A DNA stretch of 32,762 nucleotides from a virus. A program made the translations under genes and the position numbers. Below, in pieces: positions 1-8,000 of the stretch (positions are counted from its first letter, which is position 1; each line of letters begins with the position of its first letter). Below the pieces are notes generated by a model. The model did not search any database. It was given only the letters and a program-made list of their open reading frames with translations, and was not told where the DNA came from. The stretch spans positions 1 through 32,762 of IMG/VR virus record IMGVR_UViG_3300021373_002013; one strand, 5' to 3'.

Positions 1-657
1 TTCTGTTTTAAGATTTATAGTAACACTACCAGCATCACCACCTTCAACGTCGGATAATGTTATTTTTTGGGTCATTGCATCAACATCGTATTTTGTTGAC
101 GTTGAATTGTCTTCAGCTCTCATCCAGTTAAGATGTGTTACATTATTATAATTACTATAATTAGTATTAATTTTATCTTTAATTTTAAAATCAACTTCAA
201 TTAAAGTATTGTTGTATGTTATGCCTACACCATCTTGAATTGTTATTCTTTCAACTGACCAATCGTTATCTGTTGGATATGAATTAGTATCTCCTTGTAC
301 TTGTGATCTGTTAAACCAACCATGTAAATACTGAGCCGAAAGATTATCTTCATCATAAGTACTTAAAACTTTATACTTATAACCATCCCAATGTGTTAAT
401 GAAGTTTGTGCATTCGTATTTGCCGAGTTGTCTGTAACTTTAAATCTGTGTTCAATCTTTTGTAATAATTTGTTATTATACTCATAATCAAATATATACA
501 AATTAGGGGCTACATTTTCCGTAACCTGTATTGTATTAAACTTTATAGTTATAGTGTCCCCAACCTCAAAATCCGGTTCATTTATATAACTGTGATCAAG
601 TTTTAAGTCTTGTGCTAAGCAGAATAATGGCAATAATAAAAACAATAGTTTTTTCAT
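1..657 (-). CDS. Secreted protein of unknown function, 3' end beyond the window
   Basis: An open frame of 219 codons runs from an ATG at 657 to the window edge without a stop, so the carboxyl end is missing. The first 15 or so residues (MKKLLFLLLPLFCLAQD) form a textbook signal peptide: two lysines, a leucine-rich core, then a likely cleavage before Gln-Asp. That Ala-Gln ending is typical of Bacteroidota exported proteins. The mature part is beta-rich, with alternating segments such as FEVGDTITIKFNT near residues 29-41, and suggests an Ig- or cohesin-like fold, but I do not recognise a family. The start overlaps the stop of the upstream gene as ATGA, so the two are probably translated together. 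An exported protein in a phage late operon could act in lysis, in exclusion of other phages, or at the host surface. That role is inference only. Confidence 0.8.
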   Translation of the reverse strand, partial: MKKLLFLLLPLFCLAQDLKLDHSYINEPDFEVGDTITIKFNTIQVTENVAPNLYIFDYEYNNKLLQKIEHRFKVTDNSANTNAQTSLTHWDGYKYKVLSTYDEDNLSAQYLHGWFNRSQVQGDTNSYPTDNDWSVERITIQDGVGITYNNTLIEVDFKIKDKINTNYSNYNNVTHLNWMRAEDNSTSTKYDVDAMTQKITLSDVEGGDAGSVTINLKTE

Positions 658-1130
658 AGTTTTAATTTCTTAATAATGTTTTCAGATAATTTTTTTAATG
701 CAACGCTTACACTGTTTTGTGTAAATTTACCTTGTTCATTTAATAGAATTAAAGAAGTTGTAATATCTTTTGCCGTACCTTTTACTTTTACTTTTTTCTT
801 TTTGTATTTAGCAATAGCAATTATTTCGGTTTGACTTGACGATTTGCTATACAATGCAATATTCGATTGCGTTCTTTTCACGTCAAAATAAATTAGTTCA
901 ACATCTAAAACATTCTCACTTCTATCGTTTAAATTATAATCTTGATCTTGAACCACTTCTTCTAATATATTTTTCAAACCAAACCCAACGTTCCTATTAC
1001 CTACTAAAGGACCAGTTTGAATTGAATTTTTTATATCGTTTATTTTAATATCTTGTGCAGATATTACAATGCAAAATAATAAACTACTTATTATCTTTAT
1101 TCCTTTTATGTATTTCATGCCATCTAGCAA
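654..1130 (-). CDS. Small exported protein of unknown function (158 residues)
   Basis: The protein begins with a signal peptide. The likeliest start is the second methionine (residue 5, ATG at 1118), giving MKYIKGIKIISSLLFCIVISAQD, with cleavage before Gln-Asp. The cysteine in the hydrophobic core is not in a lipobox. The mature part is about 135 residues, mixed alpha/beta, with a lysine-rich KKKKVKVKG stretch and a helical end rich in leucine and lysine. The shape recalls small periplasmic or outer-membrane assembly proteins, but I cannot name a family. Its 5' end overlaps the 54-residue membrane-protein gene by 47 bases (35 from the second Met), and its stop overlaps the next start as ATGA. 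Lying directly after a one-helix membrane protein, it could belong to a lysis or envelope-modifying set. Confidence 0.85.
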   Translation of the reverse strand: MLDGMKYIKGIKIISSLLFCIVISAQDIKINDIKNSIQTGPLVGNRNVGFGLKNILEEVVQDQDYNLNDRSENVLDVELIYFDVKRTQSNIALYSKSSSQTEIIAIAKYKKKKVKVKGTAKDITTSLILLNEQGKFTQNSVSVALKKLSENIIKKLKL

Positions 1131-1248
1131 CTGTAAAACCTATTGAAACCAATAGTAAAACTATTTTGAGTATATCTTCGACCGAAGTCATTGATAGTGT
1201 AAAAGCTGATGTATTCAGCATCAGTACTTTTAAATCCTGAGTATCCAT
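1084..1248 (-). CDS. 54-residue single-pass membrane protein, holin-like candidate
   Basis: This short gene reads from ATG at 1248 to TAG at 1084-1086. The start shares one base with the previous stop (TAATG), as at neighbouring junctions, which supports it being real. Residues about 26-43 (ILKIVLLLVSIGFTVARW) form one membrane helix. The amino end is acidic to neutral and the tail is basic (HEIHKRNKDNK), so the positive-inside rule puts the carboxyl end in the cytoplasm. Size, topology and position late in the operon fit a pinholin or a small accessory lysis protein. Two exported proteins follow it directly. No endolysin is visible in the window, so the lysis role is unproven. The opposite-strand frame over this stretch is a shadow. 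Confidence 0.78.
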   Translation of the reverse strand: MDTQDLKVLMLNTSAFTLSMTSVEDILKIVLLLVSIGFTVARWHEIHKRNKDNK

Positions 1249-1523
1249 TATTTTTTTCTTTTAAGTGATTTGACCCTTCTTGGTTTTCCTGCTGGTTGTC
1301 CTAATCTTTTCTTCTCACGAATCTTTTTAGCTTTCTCGGAAGAAGACATTTCTCCGGATGTTTTTGGTGTTTTACTGGATACTCTTTTGCTTGGTCTACA
1401 ATATGGTACGCCTCTACCGTCGCCTTTTCTACGACCGCAAGGTTTACCTGTTCTTACGTCAACCCATTTTTCTTTGAACCAACGTTTAAGCGATGCTCCC
1501 TTCTTAGTTTTTCTTACTGCCAT
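1248..1523 (-). CDS. Small basic Cys-containing phage protein, DUF5872-like
   Basis: The protein has 91 residues and is extremely basic, with over 30 Lys or Arg. The first half holds the pattern LKRWFKEKWVDVRTGKPCGR followed by a PYCRPSKRVSSKTPKT segment, with cysteines at 29 and 42. The tail is a run of Lys/Arg-rich turns and ends in KRKK. I recall this WFKEKWVD...GKPCG...YCRP layout from small proteins in phages and giant viruses annotated as DUF5872; the match is from memory. High charge and two cysteines suggest nucleic-acid or virion binding, but no function is established here. Both ends use one-base TAATG overlaps, so it is one of four coupled small genes behind the ejection cassette. 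Confidence 0.88.
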   Translation of the reverse strand: MAVRKTKKGASLKRWFKEKWVDVRTGKPCGRRKGDGRGVPYCRPSKRVSSKTPKTSGEMSSSEKAKKIREKKRLGQPAGKPRRVKSLKRKK

Positions 1524-1936
1524 TACATTCTATTCATTTTACGGTTTTGTCTTTTTGCTATTCTGTCTATTTGCTTGTTTTTTCTTGCGGCAACTCTAGA
1601 AGCTTTTTCCCCTTCTAAATATTTTTCATTTTTATTTTTAAAAATAGATGCAGATATTTCACCGGTAGAATCAGTGTTTAAAAAAACTTGTCTATATTTA
1701 CTTTTTCCGTTTTTTTCTATTTGAATTTGCCTATTTACGCTTTTTTCACCGGTATCAATATCCTCTACTAATGATTTAGAATCATACAGCGCTTTGTATT
1801 TTTGCTTATTATTTTTAACGGATTGTGCACTTCGGTTAGTGGATTCAGCCTTTACTCTAAAATTTGTATATCCAGAGGGATCGTCAGCAACTATTATAAC
1901 TTCTGCGTTTGGATCTTTGAATCTTTTTTTACTCAT
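1523..1936 (-). CDS. Hypothetical basic protein (137 residues)
   Basis: I do not recognise this protein. It is hydrophilic, with no signal peptide or membrane segment. The first 60 residues hold a short beta-like stretch (AEVIIVADDPSGYTNFRV) and the last 40 are strongly basic and probably helical (SRVAARKNKQIDRIAKRQNRKMNRM in part). The start at 1936 shares one base with the stop of the 38-residue gene, and its stop shares one base with the start of the 91-residue gene, both as TAATG. It therefore sits between two small Cys-containing proteins of similar character and is likely made with them late in infection. A minor virion or nucleic-acid-binding role would fit the charge but is a guess. 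Confidence 0.82.
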   Translation of the reverse strand: MSKKRFKDPNAEVIIVADDPSGYTNFRVKAESTNRSAQSVKNNKQKYKALYDSKSLVEDIDTGEKSVNRQIQIEKNGKSKYRQVFLNTDSTGEISASIFKNKNEKYLEGEKASRVAARKNKQIDRIAKRQNRKMNRM

Positions 1937-2052
1937 TACCTTTTCTTTTTACCTTTATTTTTTCTACATTTAGCTATAGCTCCACTCGCATATGCGGATG
2001 GGAATACTTTGTATTGTCTTTTTACTTTATAATAACACGCGTCTTTTGGCAT
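1936..2052 (-). CDS. 38-residue Cys/Lys-rich phage protein
   Basis: A short gene runs from ATG at 2052 to TAA at 1936-1938. The product has a distinctive core, KVFPSAYASGAIAKCR (residues 15-30), with cysteines at 6 and 29 and a Lys-rich tail. I recall the pattern CYxKVKxxYKVFPSAYASGAxxKCR from small proteins or domains in many marine phages and giant viruses, which makes it more than a chance frame. Its stop overlaps the next start as TAATG, and only two bases separate its start from the stop of the giant ejection gene. The paired cysteines could bind metal or form a disulfide. Function is unknown. It and the 91-residue gene may be related modules that are fused in other viruses. Confidence 0.83.
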   Translation of the reverse strand: MPKDACYYKVKRQYKVFPSAYASGAIAKCRKNKGKKKR

Positions 2053-2054
2053 AA

Positions 2055-5000
2055 TTAATAAATTTTTATTTTTTTAGTTGACTTTCGTTTTTTCTTTTTA
2101 GGTTGTTTCCATTCTAATTCCCACTTAGCCCAACCTAAAGCATTAGCTATTCTCATCCAATCTTCATTTTCAGAGTCTAAAGCGTCTTTTATATTTGTTA
2201 TTTTTTTGATTCCTCTGTCAAGTGGTATATTTGTACTCGCACTAACTAAATTACCTAAAGCTAAAGCAGCAGGATTATCTATAGCAAAACCCTTTTCTTT
2301 TATTTCTTTTTTATTCCATTGAAAAGTTCTATTTGCTGACACAACTTTTTTAATTTTAGATGAAATTGGAGGAGATAAATTCAATAATTCAATAGCAGTA
2401 TCTTGAGGGCTGCCTTTATCCGCCATTTTTATTATAACATTTTTAAGTGTAGATATTACTGCCCCATGAAAACCAATACCTCTTAATAATGAATCCGCCA
2501 TACCATTTGCAATTCTAGCACTTTTATTTTTTAAAAGCTCATCATCAGGATCATTACCAAACATCATAGCAAATAAAGCTTGTTGTAATGCGTTAAACAT
2601 AATATTTTGTATAACACCATAATACATTATCTTAGATATGTTAGTTTTATCATCTCCACGTCTATTTATAAGATCACTAGCAGCTTTTTGCATTATTCTA
2701 GCATATTGTGATGGTGTGTTTGCAAAAGCTAATATAACGCGCCCTAATTCACTAGCTTGTTGTTGGCTAATTCTATCAGGTCTGCTTGATTGCTGAGACT
2801 CTTCGGATATTTCTCTAAAATCTAAAAAGGCTTTTTGCTCAGCTTCAGTTTTTGACATACCATCTTTGATATATGAATTAATTCTATTTCTATAAAAAGT
2901 AGCCCCACCAGAAGATATTGCAAAACTATCTGCTATTTGTGTTGGTAAAAACCCTAATTTTAATATTTTAGCTACAAAAGCTTTTGCTTTATTACCTGAT
3001 TCTGCTGCTATTTCGGCAATATCAGCTTCATTAACATTTATTTTTAATCCATTACGCCTTGTTACTAGATAATCTGAATTCATTAAAAACATTACATCTT
3101 TCCAATACTGTGGCTGATTAGCAAATGCCGCCGCGGCTTTTAACGGGTTGTTATCATTCCAATTTAAATAATTCACTGCAGATATTGTTTGAAGAACAGC
3201 TGATCTAGAATTAAAAAACATTATTGTTCCTACTGAACCATTTATCCAATCAACAAGTCTATTTGTTAAAGCGTCGCCGCCTTTGGATTTTCTGTTAGTT
3301 CCAGTTTTCATACGCTCAAGCATGTTTTCTAAAGCTAGTCTGTATTTTTTACCATATGCAGCCTCTAGTTTATTTAAATTTGTTTCAGAAAATATTATAT
3401 CAACATTTTGTTGCCATTTTTCCAAAGCTTGTTTTCTTGAGTCTGTGTTTAATCCTTGCAATAAATCTGTATTTATGTTGCCAGCTAGCCAATTTTTATC
3501 TGGCTTTATGTATCCATCTTCATTTATTGTCATTAAATTGTTAGCAAAATTTCTTAAAGAATTATCTTTAGCAACAAATTTATTTAATTCTTTTTTATCA
3601 ATTTGAGATAATCCATCAATTTCAAAACCATTTTGTGTCCATATATAAACTCTAATTGCTTGATCAACAGTAAAAGGTTCTCCAGGAACTTTTTCATTTA
3701 AATCTTTAGGTGATAATTTGGATAATTTTGTAATTTCATTATATTTATCGGCCATTTTTACTCTGGTATTAGATATATCAACCATTGCTTGGGCGTAAAG
3801 ATCTGTTATATTTTTTTCAATCCATTTTATTTGTCTATCTCCTTCTTTTCCTTTTCCAATAAATTTATACATTAACCCCATAAAATCTTGTGCTGATGGA
3901 GGTATGCCTATTATATCAAACCTACCTTTGTCTTTACCAGCAACAGTGGCTTTAGCTCTAGCATATCTTTTTCTTGATTCAATTTTTGTAGAATTTTCTA
4001 AAATATCATTAAACTCAACATTTAAATCTATACTTTCACTAGGTTTTATATTTGTAAACACTTCCGCGGTTTGCGGTCCAGCCTCTATTGTTTTAGGTTT
4101 TACAACAGCATCATTATTGCCAAAAAATAAATAGGCTCTTATGTCAAATTTTGTTTTTGTATTATTTGCACGGCTTTGGGCAGTTAAGCTAGTTTTTATA
4201 ACAGTGTCTAATCCAAAATCGTAAATATCTTGGATTTTTAATTTTAAAGGGTTTACTCCCAATGATACCCATCCTTTGTCTCCGAAGTACATGTATTGAT
4301 CACCCTTATTTTTATACAATTTAACTATCGGCGCTACCGTAGGTAATGTTTTTACAGATGTTCTGCTAATACGCTTTTGTAACCATTTTTCTATTTTTAA
4401 TGGTTTATTATTCGCGTCTTTTTCCGTTGGGTGAAATTTATCTGTAATTACGAACCCCTCTGAATCTAATTCATAAGATATTTTTGCTTTATTAAATTCT
4501 TCAATTATTTTATTAGTTATTTTGTCGGCTTCTGCAAACATTTCATTCGCTATTTCTTCGCCAAATTCTTTTTTTATTTTTACTTTACCATTTGTAGACC
4601 CTATTTTGTCGCTAATAGAATTTTTAATTTCAAACCCGTATTTTTTTCCATTAAGCTCAACGGCTATATCAATACCTGTATCCCCGGTTTTTAATTGTTC
4701 TAATTCCGATAAGTTAAGTATTTTTATATTCGGGACTAAAGCCTCAAGCTCTTTGGCTACAAAATACTCTAGTGCTTGGCCTTTTCTTTTTGATAAATCT
4801 AAGCCTTTGTATTTTTGTTGTCCTGCTAATAAAGCGGCCCAAAATATATTAAAATTTTCTTGTAAAGCAATACCATCTAAAGAATTTATAAGTTCTATTA
4901 TTGTAGCGGAGTCTGAAAATTTAAAATCTGTAGCTCTATCAATTTCTTTTGCAACTTGTGATAAGTAATTGTCATCAAACTGCTCCCCTTGCATTTCAAC

Positions 5001-8000
5001 AATGCTTTGTATTTTATCTTGTATTTCCGGATCTCTTATAACGTCTAACGTAGCGTCAAAAGCAATTTCTTCAGCTAATGCTTCTGCTAATGCTGTTTTT
5101 CTTGTTCCTTGTGTAGACCTACCAACATCTTCACCTAAAAAATAATTTACAAATTCTTTATTTTTTATTTTCTTTTTTCTAAATATAGGATTTCCTTGGG
5201 CGGTTTTTTCTCTTTTTTGTTTTCCATTTTCATCTAAAACAGGCTCTGCAAAAGGTTTAAATCTTTTGTTTAATGTAGATTGAGGTATTATACTATATAA
5301 TAAATCAAAATTAACTTGTAAAAATTGTTTATAATCAACACCTCTTCCTAAAAATTTAGCTATTGTAGGTTTTAATTCTGTTCTAAACGCTTTTTGTAAT
5401 TTTTTTCTAAAATCTTTTGATTTAACAGATGGTAATTTTGTACCAAAAGTTTTAATAACAGAATTTTTAACTTTATTTACAATACTTTCTGTTAACCCTA
5501 AAGATGTTCTAAGGCTTTCTCTTTGATTAAGTATTTCGGGGTCAGTAACATCATTAGTTACACTTTTTGCTTCTGAAACATCTTCTGTAAATTTAGTTTC
5601 AAACATTTGAGACGCTATTGTTTTACTTTTTTGTTTTAATCTAAAAAGTATATGCGAAGCTAAAACAGGATTTCTTGTAACATCATATTTTCTTAAAGAG
5701 CCAAGTATTCCATACACAGGGTCTGAAACAAGAGCCATTTCAAAATCTTCCTTCATTTCTGAAAACTTAGGAACATCTTTATATTTATTTACAATTTTTT
5801 GAATTTCTTGTTTTATATATTTATTATTAGCAATTGACATTATTGCATCTTCTCCTTTATTTTCAAACATTGTTTGTATTGCTTGAGAATCAGAGGCCGC
5901 AATTTTTAATTCTGGTTCAGCTTGAACTTTTTTATCTGCTTCAATAATTAAATCGCTTAGACCAGCTTTTAATTTTATTAAATCGGTTTTATCTAAAGTT
6001 CCGTCTTTTATTCTTTGACCAAAGTTTATAAGTAAATTTATAGCATCGGTTTGACCTTTAAAATTAATTTTAGTACCTGCAACTAAATTCATGCTTTCGG
6101 CAATTGAACCTAAAAATGTTTTATTTTTAATATTGTCGGGTTTAATTTTACCCTCTGCTACTCTTTCTAAAAAGTTAACAACTATTTCTTCAGCATTAGT
6201 AATATCCGCTGACTGAGCGCCTCTTATTCGCTTGCCTTTAAATTCAACACCAAATATTTGGTCATAAACTTTTTTATTGTTTACTTTTAGCCATTTTTCT
6301 ATTTGTTCAGCTATTGGTTTATATTGATCACTTTTTATTCCTAAAGATTCAAACAATGCCCCATGTGAAATTTCATGATACCCTGTACCTGCCCTTTCAT
6401 TTCTAACAGAATTTTCTTTAGATATTAATTCATAAGACTTGCCTTTTAATTTAAATTGAATTCCGTTTGTTATGCCTTTTTTAAATTTGTTTATAGTGTT
6501 TTGATCAATATTTGCTCCAACTTTTGTTACGTAATCTAATAGTTGATCGTTAGTTTGAAATGACTTAAATTCGTTATTCAGCCCTTTTATTTTTCTACTG
6601 GATGCTACCGATTCATCAAACTTATCTTCAAAATACAATTCAGAAGCTTTTTGAAAAACTTTGGTTTCTGACGTATTAGTATTGTAAAATTCAAAAGAAT
6701 CTTTAGCTTTTTGTATGTAACTATTGTATTTTTTATTATCAGAAACTTTTAACAAACTAAATTCATTACCAAAAGATTCTTCGCTTCTAAACAAATCTCT
6801 AACTTCTTGTAAATTATTAAATTCACTTTGCAATATATTTAACGCTAATTTTTTTTGTTTATTAGTTAACTTGTTATCGTTTAGTATTTTCGAAGCCTCA
6901 GATCTTAATGTTTCTTGTTTAGATGTTATATCCATGTAACCCTGAAAAGCTTCTTTAGATATTTTTTCGTTTATTTTATTACTAATATTTGATAATATAT
7001 TTTCGTTTGCTTCTGTTAATGTTTTTACTTGTTGTTCAAAGCTTTTAAAAGTAGACGAATTTTCGTCTAAATTTGCCATACTCTGTTTTATTTCGTTAAT
7101 TTTATTATTATTAGCTCGAAATTCTTTATATTTATCTACATCGCCAAATTTCTGCATGAACATTCCTGCGGTTGCAGGAGCAGAATTCATTAAAACTGAA
7201 AACATAGCACCAGAAAAAGCAGAGTGATCTACGTTTTCAAAAGTGGGCCTTCCTGTTAAAATATTTTGTGTCATAGTGGTTAAAGACTCACCACCAGATT
7301 CAATAAAAACTGGTGCAGCAATTTGTTGACCAAAATAACTCATCATACCATCCTTAGCCACTTTTCTTCCAGATTTTGACAGGGCGTTAAAAGTGTTTCT
7401 TAAAAGCAAATAGCTGGGGGCAACACCAAACAAACCTTCTGCCATACCATAACCGGATGAAATGAGCATTTTTTCTCCAACGCTACGGCTAGACATAGGG
7501 TCTAAAGCATCTTGCTTTGTCATAGTGGCATATTGCTCTCCCGCGCTTGGTAAACTTGCTGCTACTCCTGCAGCTATTGTTTGCCCTGCAGCCCCAGCAC
7601 CTGCAAAACTAGCAAGCCCACCAGATGCCGCCATCGATGCAAATATAGGTAATTGAGTTGATATTTCTTGCCCTAAAAATCTACCGAAGTTGCCATCTTT
7701 AAAAGCATCTTTAAATTTTATATCAGGAGAATATTTATTCATTGTTGCATCTACATAATTACTCCAAACAAGATCTCGTTCATCTAAAGCTTTTAAAGTT
7801 TTTTCTTTCTGCTCTTCATCGTCTTCAAAAAGTATAGTAGAAATTCTTGTCGAGTAATTTAAACCATATACCATGGCACTCCCAAGTCCAGTACCAATTT
7901 TAGCTAAATGTTTATTAAAATGATCATAATCTTTGCTTAATAAATCAGCGCTAATAGCCATTTGTTGAATATCGGCACCTTGTGTTTTTAAATAAGGAAG

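Noticed and set aside
1055-1240. A 61-codon plus-strand frame with a signal-like start
   Set aside because: It is opposite the 54-residue membrane protein gene and the start of the 158-residue gene, both supported by stop-start overlaps on the minus strand.
1270-1599. A hydrophobic 109-codon plus-strand frame that could look like a membrane protein
   Set aside because: Its hydrophobic run is only the complement of the Lys/Arg-rich 91-residue gene. That gene has a recognisable motif and clean junctions.
4522-4968. A 148-codon open frame on the plus strand opposite the giant gene
   Set aside because: The product is Ser/Phe/Ile-rich with no domain pattern, as expected from reading the complement of Lys/Glu-rich codons. 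It overlaps the nuclease-like part of the real gene.
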